NCBI RefSeq assembly: GCF_019977235.1
Contig: NZ_AP024646.1
Coordinates: 2,108,001 to 2,172,000 of the forward strand
Direction: 5' to 3'
From: Arthrobacter sp. StoSoilB5
Lineage (GTDB): Bacteria; Actinomycetota; Actinomycetes; Actinomycetales; Micrococcaceae
Length of the DNA: 64,000 nucleotides
Made by a program: the position numbers and the translations under genes
Part shown: positions 33,847 through 44,179 of the stretch, in pieces
How positions within the stretch are numbered: position 1 is the stretch's first letter
Layout of the letters: the number at the start of each line of letters is the position of its first letter
The notes under the pieces: model-generated
What the model was told of the DNA's origin: nothing
What the model saw: the letters and a program-made list of their open reading frames with translations, nothing else
The model's database searches: none

Positions 33847-34990
33847 CAGTTCTTTCCCCCGGTGGCCGTCACGACCGGCGTGGGCTGGTCGGTCCGAATG
33901 GTGTGCTCGTCGAGGATGGAGCCCAGAAGCATTTGAGTGTATGAATGTTGCGGTTCCCGGAAGAGCTCCAACGCGGTTCCTGATTCGACAACGCGGCCGT
34001 CCTGCATCACGGCAATCCGATCGCAGATATCTGCCACGACTCCAAAGTTGTGCGTTACGAGCAACACAGCCATGTTTAGCTCGGCCTGTAGGTCCCGTAT
34101 CAGATCCAGGATGTCGGCCTGGACTGTGACGTCAAGTGCCGTCGTGGGTTCATCGGCGATGAGGAGCTTGGGGCGGCTTGCCACGGCGCCGGCGATGAGC
34201 ACGCGTTGTGCCATTCCGCCGGAGATCTGGTGCGGGTAGGAATCGAACGTTCGCTGGGGATCTTGGATACCCACACGTGCCAGCAGCGCTATCACTTTCG
34301 CCTTTGCCTCCCGGCGTGACATCCGGGCAGAGGCGCGGATGCCTTCGACGAGTTGGGCGCCAACCGTGTAGGAGGGGTCCAAATTCGACATAGGTTCCTG
34401 CGGGATGTACGCGATCTCGCGTCCTCGGAGGGCGCGTAGCCCTTGCTCCGAAAGGCCGATCAGATGGCGACCATCCAACTGTATAGCGCCTTGCGTGACC
34501 ACGGCCTCGGGCGGAAGCACACCGAGGATGGCAAAGGCGGTCTGCGTCTATCCGGAGCCGGATTCACCCACCAGGCCGAGGGTTTCACCTGCGCGCAGTT
34601 TGAGGCTAACTCCCTTCACCACGTCCCTCAGCTGGCCTGCCGGAGTGGGGTAAGCGATGGCCAGGTCGTCAACCGAGAGCAGGTCCGCCGCTGAGCCGTG
34701 GATGCTGTCCCTGGTGGGGGTAATTGCTCTGGGCGCCGAAGCCTTTGATGGTTTGAGCTTTGCTCCCTCAAAGGCGTCCCGCAGGGAATTTCCGAGCAAT
34801 ACAAGGGAAGCAGTAAGCGTCCCCAGCATGACGCTGGGCCAGATGAATTGGGTGGGGTCGACGTAAAGGTTTGTGAATCCGTCGGCGATCATTGCACCAA
34901 AGCTGGGAACGAGGTTGGACCCAACGCCGAGAAAAGCCAGACCGGACTGCAGGCTGATCGCCGAACCTATCAGGAATGCTGCGGCGCATG
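33846..34990 (-). pseudogene. Permease-ATPase fusion (OppC-OppD type) remnant with a stop in Walker A
   Basis: From the 5' end: AFLIGSAISLQSGLAFLGVG and SVMLGTLTASLVLLGNSLRD are the last membrane segments of an OppC/DppC permease. They lead through a linker into an ATPase: LSVDDLAIAYPTPAGQLRDV, then LGLVGESGSG, a TAG codon (34550-34548), and TQTAFAILGVLPPEA. The TAG replaces the AAG/AAA of the Walker A lysine (GESGSGKT) in frame. The rest (SGGMAQRVLIAGAVASRPKL, LLIADEPTTALD) is intact to 33846. The permease N-terminus and any partner permease and binding-protein genes are missing upstream, so this is a truncated pseudogene. Confidence 0.8.
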
Positions 34991-34993
34991 CTG

Positions 34994-35279
34994 CTCAAGC
35001 AGCTCGTCCAGAAGCCTGGCATTGAAGGGAACTTCGAGACTCCACAGCGGGGATTCTTTCAGGTGCGTACAGGCCGGTGAGTGGACCGAGAAGGTCATCG
35101 CGTCCGCGGGTGAAACGGAAACATCATTGGCGATGCATACCCCAATCCTGCACGCCATCATCGACGGAGATGCCGAACAGGCACGAGCCGCCATGAGGGC
35201 CCACATGGACCGCGCAACACGTCGGCTGTACGCGACTATCGCTGCTGACAGCATCGAAAGCTTCAGCCAGAAGACGTAG
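34994..35279 (+). pseudogene. C-terminal fragment of a GntR/FCD regulator
   Basis: The plus-strand frame ending at TAG 35279 has the FCD-domain tail: WTEKVIASAGETETSLAMHT, PILHAIIDGDAEQARAAMRA, HMDRATRRLYATI. Upstream of about 35080 the frame loses resemblance and runs into the opposing permease remnant. Two truncated genes meet here, so a deletion has removed the middle of the locus, probably including the transporter genes. Confidence 0.6.
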
Positions 35280-35447
35280 TGGAGAGGCGCCGATGGCCTA
35301 AGTGTCGTCGACTGCCTACCCGTTCAGGTTGTTGGTTCATTGACTTTCGTAGTCGGAGGGGCAATGTTGGCCTTCCTAGCTGCTTTCGATCCGGACCGGA
35401 CGGAAACGTGGTGCGTGCGTATCGGGGCAGCGGTGCCCCTGGTGACG

Positions 35448-37415
35448 CTACTTACGCAGCGATTCCGCGATCTGGGTCATGATGCTCGGATCGGCCAGGG
35501 TGGTGGCGTCGCCAGTCTCGCGGCCTTCTGCGATGTCCTTGAGGAGGCGGCGGACGATCTTGCCGGAGCGGGTCTTGGGCAGTTCCGGGACGATCAGCAG
35601 CTTCTTGGGTTTGGCGATCGGGCCGATTTCCTTGCCCACGTGGTTGCGCAGTTCCAGGACGGTTTCGTCACCGTTGTTCACGGCGTCACCGCGGAGGATG
35701 ACGAACGCGACGACGGCCTGCCCGGTGGTCTCGTCGGCGGCACCGACCACGGCTGCTTCCGCGACAGATGGGTGCGAGACGAGGGCGGACTCGATCTCCG
35801 TGGTGGAGAGGCGGTGGCCCGAGACGTTCATGACGTCATCCACGCGGCCCAGGAGCCAGACATCGCCGTCCTCGTCCTTCTTGGCGCCGTCGCCGGCGAA
35901 GTACATGGCCTCGAACCGCGACCAGTACGTGTCCTTGAAACGCTCCGGGTCGCCCCAGATGCCGCGCAGCATGGACGGCCACGGCTCGCGGACCACCAGG
36001 TAACCGCCCTCGCCGTTGGCCACGGATTCGCCGGCTTCGTCCACTACGTCCACGGCGATGCCGGGCAGCGGAACCTGCGCCGAGCCGGGTTTCGTGGCGG
36101 TCACGCCGGGCAGCGGGGCGATCATCTGGGCGCCGGTTTCAGTCTGCCACCAGGTGTCCACGATCGGCGCGGGGTTGTCTTTCTTTTCACCGTTCTTCCC
36201 GGCGTTCGCACCGATGACGTCCCGGTACCACATCCAGGCTTCGGGGTTGATGGATTCGCCCACCGAGCCCAGGACGCGGATGGAGGACAGATCGTACTTG
36301 TCCGGGATCTCCCGGCCCCACTTCATGAACGTCCGGATCGCGGTCGGTGCGGTGTAGAGGATGGAGACCTTGTACTTTTCGACCAGTTCCCACCAGCGGC
36401 CCTGGTGCGGGGAGTCCGGGGTGCCTTCGTACATGAGCTGGGTGGCACCGTTGATCAGCGGCGCGTAGGCGACGTATGAGTGGCCGGTGACCCAGCCGAC
36501 GTCGGCGGTGCACCAGTACACGTCGGTTTCCGGGTGAAGGTCGAACACGGCCTTGTGCGTGAATGCGCCCTGGGTGAGGTAGCCGCCGGTGGTGTGCAGG
36601 ATGCCCTTGGGCTTACCGGTGGTCCCGGAGGTGTAGAGGATGAACAGCGGGTGCTCGGAGTCATGCCCGACGGCGGTGTGCTCGGTGTCTGCGACGTCCA
36701 CCGTGTCGGACCACCACAGGTCGCGGCCTTCCACCCAGTTGACGTCCTCGCCGTTGCGCTTGACCACTACGACGTTCTGGACGGTGTGACCCGCTTTGGA
36801 CAGGGCTTCGTCCACGGCCGGCTTCAAGGCGCTGGGCTTGCCGCGGCGGTAGGTGCCGTCGGCAGTGACCACCAGCTTGGCCTCGGCGTCCTCGATGCGG
36901 GAGCGCAGGGCGTCCGCGGAGAAACCACCGAACACCACCGAGTGCACAGCACCGATCCTGGCGCAGGCCAGCAGGGTGATGACAGCCTCGGGAATCATCG
37001 GCAGGTACACAGCCACGCGGTCGCCCTTGGCAACGCCGAGCGACTCAAAAGCGTTGGCCGCCTTCTTGACCTCTTCGGTCAGCTGCGCATACGTGTACGT
37101 GCGGGTGTCGCCGGGTTCGCCTTCAAAGTAGATGGCCACGCGGTCGCCCAGACCGTTCTCGACGTGCCGGTCCAATGCGTTGTACGCGGCGTTGATCTCG
37201 CCGCCCACGAACCACTTGGCGAACGGCGGGTTGGACCAATCCAGGGCTTCGGTGAAGTCCTTGTCCCAGGTCAGCAGCTCACGGGCCTGCTTGGCCCAGA
37301 ACGCCGGGCGGTCAGCCTCAGCCTCTTTGTAAACATCGGCGGTGGCCACGGCGTTGGCGGCAAACTCCGCTGAGGGGCCGAAACTGGCTGGGTGGGCTAC
37401 GGATGTAATCGTCAT
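35448..37415 (-). CDS. acs: Acetyl-CoA synthetase
   Basis: 655 aa from ATG 37415. The full adenylate-forming enzyme is visible: [20 protein letters not shown] (P-loop), [58 protein letters not shown] and the C-terminal [14 protein letters not shown] with the lysine that is acetylated to control activity. It converts acetate, ATP and CoA to acetyl-CoA. It is monocistronic and looks like a core gene between two accessory loci. The ribosome site is modest. Confidence 0.97.
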   Translation of the reverse strand: MTITSVAHPASFGPSAEFAANAVATADVYKEAEADRPAFWAKQARELLTWDKDFTEALDWSNPPFAKWFVGGEINAAYNALDRHVENGLGDRVAIYFEGEPGDTRTYTYAQLTEEVKKAANAFESLGVAKGDRVAVYLPMIPEAVITLLACARIGAVHSVVFGGFSADALRSRIEDAEAKLVVTADGTYRRGKPSALKPAVDEALSKAGHTVQNVVVVKRNGEDVNWVEGRDLWWSDTVDVADTEHTAVGHDSEHPLFILYTSGTTGKPKGILHTTGGYLTQGAFTHKAVFDLHPETDVYWCTADVGWVTGHSYVAYAPLINGATQLMYEGTPDSPHQGRWWELVEKYKVSILYTAPTAIRTFMKWGREIPDKYDLSSIRVLGSVGESINPEAWMWYRDVIGANAGKNGEKKDNPAPIVDTWWQTETGAQMIAPLPGVTATKPGSAQVPLPGIAVDVVDEAGESVANGEGGYLVVREPWPSMLRGIWGDPERFKDTYWSRFEAMYFAGDGAKKDEDGDVWLLGRVDDVMNVSGHRLSTTEIESALVSHPSVAEAAVVGAADETTGQAVVAFVILRGDAVNNGDETVLELRNHVGKEIGPIAKPKKLLIVPELPKTRSGKIVRRLLKDIAEGRETGDATTLADPSIMTQIAESLRK

Positions 37416-37574
37416 GACTGTCTTTCGGGTCGAAGGGCTGTTCCCGGACGGGCGGCTGTGCCGGATGTTGTGGCGGGTTCTTGAAGTGGTTCGTTGGTGC
37501 AAGCGGCGTCAGGCGAAAGCGCATTTGATTTGGCTACCGATTGGGTGGTCTGACCCGGGTAGGAGCCTGGAGGT

Positions 37575-40500
37575 CTAGCAGCAGCCCGAGGGCGGCAGCC
37601 AGCGAACTATTCTTTGGTCCGCAAATTGAGTCTGTGGGGAGCCCGTACGGGCCTGGAGTTGGTCGTCAGGGTCGCCTTTCGCCCATGCGCTGGCCAGAAG
37701 GTCGTCGACATCATGGATCTGTCCTTGAGCCATGACCTTATGCACGTTGGCGGCTGCACTAATGTCTGTCAGTGGATCCCCGTCCACGAAGATCAAATCA
37801 GCCAGGAATCCGGGCCTGACCTTGCCGAGATCCTTCTCGGCCCCCAGCACTGTCGCGGCATTGTGGGTGGAGGTCCTCAGAGCCTCATAAGTGCTGACGC
37901 CGTGGGCGACCATGGCGCGCAAATTGAGGTGGAGGCCTATTCCTGTGTGGTCTATGGGCGCGTCCGTGCCGCTGATGACCAGGCCACCGCGGTCCATGAT
38001 GCGCTGCACAACTGCCACCTGCGAAGCCAATGCCGCTCTCAGAGTTTTCGTTATTTTCGGGCTTGACTTCACGAGTTGCACCTTGCGCCGCAGGGTTTCC
38101 ATTTCCCATGCTGGATACAGCGCCGTGACTCGTTTGTCAGTCAGCCAGGAATCGTCGTCGGCAAGTAACACGGCGGCGACCGTAAGGGTTGGAGTGATGG
38201 ACATTCGGCTCTCGCCAAGGATTGAAACGACGTCGTGGTAGGCGTGGGCGCCGCGGGTCATGGTTTGGGAATACCCCAGCCGATTGGAACCAAACAGGTG
38301 TTCTATGCCGTCCATACCCAGCAGCGCGGCGGGGTAGAGGTAGTGGGAGGTTACCCAGCGCCCCTGCTTGTGTGCTTCCTGTATCGCGGCGCGCTGGGCG
38401 GTGACAGGCATCCGTACGTAGGTTTTGACCAAGTCGTAGTCAAAACCCTCGAGGCGGCCCAGTTCGCGTCGAAGATCTTCGTCAGTTGTCGTTGGACGCA
38501 TGAAGTTGTAGTAGATACGGCTGCCATCGATTGCTTCGCCGGTGCCGAAGTAGCGTGGTCCAAGGCGATGGCGTGCAGCTATCGCTTCGCGTTCCTCCAT
38601 CGCCTGATACACAGGATCCCCTGGCGAACGGATTGTGGTGACGCCGAACGACAGCCAGATTCGGCCTTGACGCGAAGCAAAGAATTTGCCCTTCATCAGA
38701 GGATGGACGTGCATGTCTGACAAGCCGGGCATCACCGTGAGGTGGCTTGCATCGATAACCGGCCCGGTGCGGTCAGCCGAGGGGGGTCCAACGTCGACGA
38801 TCCGGTCGCCTTCGACGACAATTTCCACGTTCTCACGTAGCCGACGGGACTCACCATCCCAAAGACGCCCTGCGCGGATGATCGTCCTGCCCCGCGAAGT
38901 CGAACGCGTCTGCGGCCACGCTATTGGAATGGTTTCCGCTGGACCCCCGCTGGCTGGAATCATACGGAGCTGTCCTTGGGAGAGGTACAGCAGTTTTGAT
39001 GAGTCGCCGCTCCAACTAGGGGCGTCGGTCAGTTCCTCTGTCAGCTGCTGTGCGTCGCCGATAGGCCGCCCTGTTGGGTCCACGTCTGTGACCCAGAGCG
39101 TGCTGTCCATGACGAAAGCCATCCGGGACCCATCAGGGGACCAGACAGGGCCGTCGTAACCTCGGGTGCTCAGTGAGCGCTGCGGTCCGGGTTCGTGGAA
39201 GGTGGTCATTCCTGTCTGCAGGTCCAGGGTGAGGATTTGATTGGATCCTTCGCGGAAACGTGCAGATGAAGGTTTCACCGCTGCCAGGGCAAGCAGGGAT
39301 CCGTCGGGTGACCATGTGGGTCTGCCTGGCTGCCACAATGGCTCAAGGACCCTCTTCGTGTGGCCGGTGTCGATGTCGGTGACGTATGTGGCCCCCTCAT
39401 GGTCTTGAAAGGCGAGGTGCTCACCGGTCCGTGACCAGGCTGCCGCGACGGCGGGAAATCCGAGGTGCGTTAGCCGGCGATCGGTTCCTGTCCTAATGTC
39501 GTGGATCCATAGGTCCGGGTTACCGGAACGGTCACACGTGTAGGCCAGAAAATGACCGTCCGGCGACCACGCAGGGTCGCTGACATAAGTGCGATGGGTG
39601 AGCTGGCGTGGTCGGCCGCCCACGGGCATCAGCCAAAGGCTGCCCAAGGCGCAGAACGCAACCGTTCCGGCGTCTGGTGAGAGGGCGGGTCCAACAACCC
39701 CGAGTGGACTATCGCGCCTGGGCTGCACAGAAATTCGATTCGTCGGAAGCTTCTGGCGTCGTGTTACCCGGGCCCGGGCCGTGAAAGGGATGTCTGACAC
39801 GGTTTCTGTTGACAGCATCCGACGGCGGATCTTTCCGTCCGCTGTGTACAGAACCTCGCCGCTCGGCAACCACATGGCACGGAATGGGAAGACATCTTCG
39901 TTCTCCGCAGTGACGCATTCCCCACTGATCATCAAGCGGGTCGGGCCAAACCCAAGGGGGCCGGGCAGCTGTCCCTCGAAGAGAACGTAGCTAATGTCCT
40001 GGCCGTCCGGGGTCCAGTTTGGAGCGTGCACAAGGGCGTCCGTAGCCTCTATATGGCGACGCCGATTCCCAGTGACGTCGACGGAATCGATGGCTACGCT
40101 GTCAACGGTGAACGCCAGCCGAGCCCCGTCGGGCGACCAAGCCGGAGCCGCTTCCTCGCCCGCACCGTTTGTCCAGGCCGTCACCTGTCCGGAGGCAAGA
40201 TCGAGCACGTGGATCCCGTAACTGCCGCCCCGGTCCGAGGAGAAAGCGATGCGCCTGCCATCTGGAGAGAATCTGGGTTCCCTGTGATCAAAGTGCCCCA
40301 AGGTCAACTGCTGCATATTGCTTCCGTCAGCCGCTACTTGCCAGAGGTGGAAGTTACCCGATCTGTAGGACTGAAACACAATCGTCTCACCGTTTGGTGA
40401 CCAGTCCGGTTGGGTTGCGTCGGCCAGTTCGTCGGTGATGGGACGGGCCTCGCCGCCGGAAATGGGCATCGTCCACAGCATCCCGAGCAGGTCGATCACC

Positions 40501-40604
40501 ACAATGGATCCATCAGGGGACACCGCTGCGCAGATGTTGGTGCCCTCTCGCAGCTCAACCCATCGCGCATCAGGCCAGTGCATAGTCCGATTGCTTGCGT
40601 CCAT
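37575..40604 (-). CDS. Large amidohydrolase with N-terminal TolB-like beta-propeller
   Basis: About 1009 aa from ATG 40604; the frame stays open to a TTG at 40778 and no start has a clear ribosome site, so the N-terminus is uncertain. The first 600 residues are repeats of the TolB/WD40 type (VWSPDGSRMAF, PAWSPDGARLAF, AWSPDGHFLAY, PRFSPDGRRIAF). Then comes a metal-dependent amidohydrolase: VMPGLSDMHVHPLM (His-x-His), LVKTYV, VTSHYLYPAA, ISGTDAPIDHTG and TRTxHNAA-like STHNAATVLGAEKDLG. Homologues act on cyclic imides, peptides or ureas. No signal peptide was recognised. It is divergent from the class-V PLP gene, so the two may share a regulator and a pathway. Confidence 0.82.
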   Translation of the reverse strand: MDASNRTMHWPDARWVELREGTNICAAVSPDGSIVVIDLLGMLWTMPISGGEARPITDELADATQPDWSPNGETIVFQSYRSGNFHLWQVAADGSNMQQLTLGHFDHREPRFSPDGRRIAFSSDRGGSYGIHVLDLASGQVTAWTNGAGEEAAPAWSPDGARLAFTVDSVAIDSVDVTGNRRRHIEATDALVHAPNWTPDGQDISYVLFEGQLPGPLGFGPTRLMISGECVTAENEDVFPFRAMWLPSGEVLYTADGKIRRRMLSTETVSDIPFTARARVTRRQKLPTNRISVQPRRDSPLGVVGPALSPDAGTVAFCALGSLWLMPVGGRPRQLTHRTYVSDPAWSPDGHFLAYTCDRSGNPDLWIHDIRTGTDRRLTHLGFPAVAAAWSRTGEHLAFQDHEGATYVTDIDTGHTKRVLEPLWQPGRPTWSPDGSLLALAAVKPSSARFREGSNQILTLDLQTGMTTFHEPGPQRSLSTRGYDGPVWSPDGSRMAFVMDSTLWVTDVDPTGRPIGDAQQLTEELTDAPSWSGDSSKLLYLSQGQLRMIPASGGPAETIPIAWPQTRSTSRGRTIIRAGRLWDGESRRLRENVEIVVEGDRIVDVGPPSADRTGPVIDASHLTVMPGLSDMHVHPLMKGKFFASRQGRIWLSFGVTTIRSPGDPVYQAMEEREAIAARHRLGPRYFGTGEAIDGSRIYYNFMRPTTTDEDLRRELGRLEGFDYDLVKTYVRMPVTAQRAAIQEAHKQGRWVTSHYLYPAALLGMDGIEHLFGSNRLGYSQTMTRGAHAYHDVVSILGESRMSITPTLTVAAVLLADDDSWLTDKRVTALYPAWEMETLRRKVQLVKSSPKITKTLRAALASQVAVVQRIMDRGGLVISGTDAPIDHTGIGLHLNLRAMVAHGVSTYEALRTSTHNAATVLGAEKDLGKVRPGFLADLIFVDGDPLTDISAAANVHKVMAQGQIHDVDDLLASAWAKGDPDDQLQARTGSPQTQFADQRIVRWLPPSGCC

Positions 40605-41041
40605 GGCTTCAGAGGTCAACGAGCGCAGCCCCATCTGAAGAGACGTGCCCGCGACGCGATTGGATGTGTTGGCTACGCATCCCATGACCTCCATCGGCGC
40701 CCGAATATCTGCACCCTGTTCGAAAGATCGCGAAATTCCCACGACCCGAGTCAAAGGTAAGCGGAAGTCTGATATCAATCAAATAGAAGTTTCCAATGAC
40801 TGCGATCGGTTTCTTCGATATCTAATCGGAGCGGATTGCCATAGATATTGCTGATGGTTGCGATTGACAAATCCGTCTTCATTGATGGCATTCCCTCTCC
40901 TAAAGTTTGGCCTATGACCGGCGTCACACTCCGTGACCCGGCCGAGGCGAAGTAGTTCTTGGTCCCAACGGTCAATAACAAAGGGTGCTGCTCCCAGACC
41001 TTGAGGGAGCCCCTTTAGCAACAAGAGAAGCGAGGACGAGA

Positions 41042-42238
41042 ATGAACACGAACGACGCGACCACCAAGGCTGCGGTGATTGTCGACGATGGCGACGATTT
41101 TCGGGCGCAGTTTCCGGTGTTGACACGGAAGGTGCATCTCGCCAGCAACGCCCGCGGCGCCATGAGCACACACGTACTCGACTCCTATCATGCATACCTG
41201 GACAGCTGGGCGAATGAAGGCACCGCCTTCACCGGATGGCTGGACCAGCAAGAGTCCTTTCGACGCTCGGTGGCAGCACTCATCGGGTCATCGACGGCGG
41301 AGATCGCCGTGACCGCTTCAGTAACGGCGGGGCTAGCATCCTTACTCTCCGGCATAGACTGGCAGTCCGAACAGCGTCGCGTCATCGTCGCAGATGACCA
41401 GAATTTCCCGTCCGTCATGTATCTCCTGCATGCACAGGCCAGACATGGCGTGGAAGTACGGCTCGTGCCGGCCGCCGACTCTGAAACGGCCGTCGCCGCG
41501 TTCGAGGAAGCAATTGATGAGGACTGCAAATTGGTCTGCGTATCGCACGTTTCCTTCCGGAACGGGCGCCGTCTTGATCTTGCGCGCCTCTCAGAAGTTG
41601 CACACAAGGCCGGGGCCTGGCTGGCAGTCGATGACTATCATTGTGCCGGCACGAGAGTTATCGATGTGGAGGCCGACGGGGTCGATATCCTGACTTCGGG
41701 TACGGCCAAGTTCCTGCTGGGCAGCCCGGGAGTGGCGTACATGTATGTGCGCGAATCACTGCTTCCGGAACTGCACCCGACAATTACGGGATGGTTCGCC
41801 CAGCGCGACCCAAACGACATGCAGATTGCCGAGCACCGCGAGGCCGATGATTCGAGGCGCTTCCAAGTCGGCTCAACACCGGTGCCGGCAATCTACGGCA
41901 GCCGCGCTGGCCTTGAAGTGATTGCGTCCGTCGGCCTGCAGTTTATCCAGAACCGAATCAGCTCGCTGACAGCAAACGCCATCGACGCCATACAGTCCGC
42001 AGGATTTGTGTCAGACACACCACGCGATGCGCACTACCGGGCTGGGCTTGTAGCCATTCGGGCCGAGCGCCCCGAGGAAGCCGTCCGCGAGCTCGCAGCG
42101 CGGGACATCCTGGTGACCACGCGTTCAGGAAACATCCGCACGGCATGGCATTACTACAACACCGACCATGACCTGACCGCTCTGATGACGGCCCTGGAGG
42201 ACATACGGGGACTGCTGGTACCCGGTCACGCCATCTGA
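41042..42238 (+). CDS. Class-V aminotransferase fold PLP enzyme (kynureninase/desulfurase-like), copy 1
   Basis: 398 aa from ATG 41042 (GCGAGGACGAG upstream). The PLP lysine is Lys223 in LTSGTAKFLLGSPGVAYMYV; Asp197 in VDDYH contacts the PLP nitrogen. HLASNARGAMSTHVLDSYHA near the N-terminus and FQVGSTPVPAIYGSRAGLEV near the C-terminus match copy 2 at 50470. No cysteine-desulfurase active loop is visible. The family includes kynureninases, isopenicillin epimerases and aminotransferases; the exact reaction is unknown. First gene of an operon-like run with the ABC importer. Confidence 0.82.
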   Translation: MNTNDATTKAAVIVDDGDDFRAQFPVLTRKVHLASNARGAMSTHVLDSYHAYLDSWANEGTAFTGWLDQQESFRRSVAALIGSSTAEIAVTASVTAGLASLLSGIDWQSEQRRVIVADDQNFPSVMYLLHAQARHGVEVRLVPAADSETAVAAFEEAIDEDCKLVCVSHVSFRNGRRLDLARLSEVAHKAGAWLAVDDYHCAGTRVIDVEADGVDILTSGTAKFLLGSPGVAYMYVRESLLPELHPTITGWFAQRDPNDMQIAEHREADDSRRFQVGSTPVPAIYGSRAGLEVIASVGLQFIQNRISSLTANAIDAIQSAGFVSDTPRDAHYRAGLVAIRAERPEEAVRELAARDILVTTRSGNIRTAWHYYNTDHDLTALMTALEDIRGLLVPGHAI

Positions 42239-42325
42239 CGAACTTTCTACGCACCTTCGGATCGAACATTCCCCATCAATCCACCATCCAAGTGCAAAGT
42301 CGCACGTGATACGGAGCAGGAAAAA

Positions 42326-43213
42326 ATGAAGTACATTCGCACGTTGACTGCCTTTGCCGTTCTCGCTTCCGCAACCTTAACCGGTTGTGGAAGCGACGCG
42401 GGAAGCAAACCAACAACTACAGCGCAAGCAGCGGCAGGAATCGCCGTACCGGAGACAATCAAACAGGCCGGAGTCGTAAATGTCGCCGGCTACATGGCAT
42501 TCCCACCCTACCGTTACCTCGACGCCGCCGGGAAACCTGCCGGTTTTGAGATCGAACTGGCCAAAGCTGTGGCCGCAAAGATGGGCGTAAAAATCGAATT
42601 TCACAGCGTGGAGTTCCCAGCCCTCATCCCTGCCATTGCCAACGGACGTTACGACTGGTCACTGGGCACTTTGGGAGATACGGAAGAACGCCGCAAGGTC
42701 GTTGACATCCTTGATTGGGCGTTGCCTGCCTACGTTCTTCAAGTTCGAGGGGGCAACCCTCACGGAGTCGAACCATCACGGCTGTGCGGAGTGACTTTTG
42801 GCCACCTTCAAGGCTCCGCGCAGGTGGCAGCCTTTGAACAAATTGCTGCTGACTGCTCCAAGCGCGGGGAGCCCGCGCCACAACAGATCTTGTTCCAAGA
42901 TCCGGGAACCCAAATGCAGGCGTTACAGAACGACCGCTTCGAAGCAGCCCTCCAGAACCCCCCGGTGGCTGCCCTCACCGAACGGGAAACCAAAGGCGCG
43001 TTGATGGTCCTCTCAGGAAAAGTTTCGACGATCTCGGTTGATCCGGCTGGGTGGGTCTTCGCCAAGGGCAACACCGAACTTGAGCGTGCCGTGAGTCAGG
43101 CTATCGGCTCGCTCATCCAGGACGGAACGTGGACGAAGGTGTTGAAGGAAAACAACTTCGAGGAATTCGCCATCGTTCCACCGACACTTAACACAAAGCC
43201 CTTGGCTTTTTAG
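42326..43213 (+). CDS. Amino acid ABC transporter substrate-binding lipoprotein
   Basis: 295 aa (ribosome site GGAGCAGG). Signal peptide with lipobox TLTGC (about residues 18-22). Mature domain is family 3: VVNVAGYMAFPPYRYLDAAG, PAGFEIELAKAVAAKMGVKI, FPALIPAIANGRYDWSLGTL, LCGVTFGHLQGSAQVAAFEQ. It is more distant from the 13600 copy than their shared family would require, so a different ligand is likely. It supplies the permease encoded next. Confidence 0.9.
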   Translation: MKYIRTLTAFAVLASATLTGCGSDAGSKPTTTAQAAAGIAVPETIKQAGVVNVAGYMAFPPYRYLDAAGKPAGFEIELAKAVAAKMGVKIEFHSVEFPALIPAIANGRYDWSLGTLGDTEERRKVVDILDWALPAYVLQVRGGNPHGVEPSRLCGVTFGHLQGSAQVAAFEQIAADCSKRGEPAPQQILFQDPGTQMQALQNDRFEAALQNPPVAALTERETKGALMVLSGKVSTISVDPAGWVFAKGNTELERAVSQAIGSLIQDGTWTKVLKENNFEEFAIVPPTLNTKPLAF

Positions 43214-43228
43214 TCCGGAGCGCTTCCA

Positions 43229-44179
43229 ATGCCCTTTGAAAAATCAACGAGTCTGGCCCGGCCATTGACCCCAGGAACTATCAGCTCACCACCGCCGCCA
43301 ATGAGCACCGTTGCCCTTCGGCGACCCTGGCGCTGGGCGTCCGCGGCTTGCGTGGTCCTTGCCCTGTTGTGGTTCGCAAACGTGTTGGTCACAACGAAGG
43401 CGTTCGAATGGGAAACGGTGGGTCAATACCTATTCAACCCTCTGGTGCTTAACGGAGTGCTGCAGACGCTGTGGATGACTGTCCTGGTCCTTGTCATCGG
43501 CATGGTGTTGGGAACAATTGTTGCGATCATGCGGCTCTCGCCCAACCCGGTGCTGCATTCGGTGGCGCACGCGTACCAATGGTTTTTCCGCGGAACGCCG
43601 CCGCTGGTGCAATTGATCTTCTGGTTCAACCTTGCATCCGTATTCCCCCGAATCGAATTCACATTGCTCGGGCACACTTTCTTCAGCACGGCAACGAACA
43701 GTCTGATGACGCCCTTTGTTGCAGCCATGCTGGGGTTGGGCCTGCCGCTCTCTGCGTACTATTCAGAAATTGTCCGTGCCGGCATCCTTGCTGTCGACCA
43801 AGGGCAATGGGAAGCCGCCTCGGCCTACGCGCTTACCCCGTTCCAGACCATGCGGCACGTGGTTTTGCCTCAGGCTATGCGCGTGATCATTCCTCCCACC
43901 GGAAACGAAGCCATCGGTACGCTAAAGTTCACATCACTGGCCACCATCGTTTCTTTCTCGGAGCTGCTCCACACCGTCAGTTCGATCTACAACACAAACT
44001 TCCAGACGATTCCCTTACTTATTGTCGCCGCGCTCTGGTACCTCTTCCTGACCAGTATTTTGAGCGTTGGACAGCACTTCCTTGAAAAACGATTTGCCAG
44101 GGGGAGCCAACGGACGGGCAGCAAGCCAGTCGTCGCCAAGTTCTGGACCAAGGTATTAGGGCAGGTGAAAACCGTATGA
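43229..44179 (+). CDS. Amino acid ABC transporter permease
   Basis: 316 aa. Membrane segments match the HisM/GlnP family: NGVLQTLWMTVLVLVIGMVL, the EAA loop YYSEIVRAGILAVDQGQWEA then ASAYALTPFQTMRHVVLPQA and MRVIIPPTGNEAIG. Both ends are tightly packed: 15 bp after the binding protein, and a 4-bp overlap with the ATPase. Confidence 0.92.
   Translation: MPFEKSTSLARPLTPGTISSPPPPMSTVALRRPWRWASAACVVLALLWFANVLVTTKAFEWETVGQYLFNPLVLNGVLQTLWMTVLVLVIGMVLGTIVAIMRLSPNPVLHSVAHAYQWFFRGTPPLVQLIFWFNLASVFPRIEFTLLGHTFFSTATNSLMTPFVAAMLGLGLPLSAYYSEIVRAGILAVDQGQWEAASAYALTPFQTMRHVVLPQAMRVIIPPTGNEAIGTLKFTSLATIVSFSELLHTVSSIYNTNFQTIPLLIVAALWYLFLTSILSVGQHFLEKRFARGSQRTGSKPVVAKFWTKVLGQVKTV

Noticed and set aside
35340..37373. 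Two long plus-strand frames opposite acs
   Set aside because: They are antisense to a complete acetyl-CoA synthetase and are Gly/Val/His-rich shadows.
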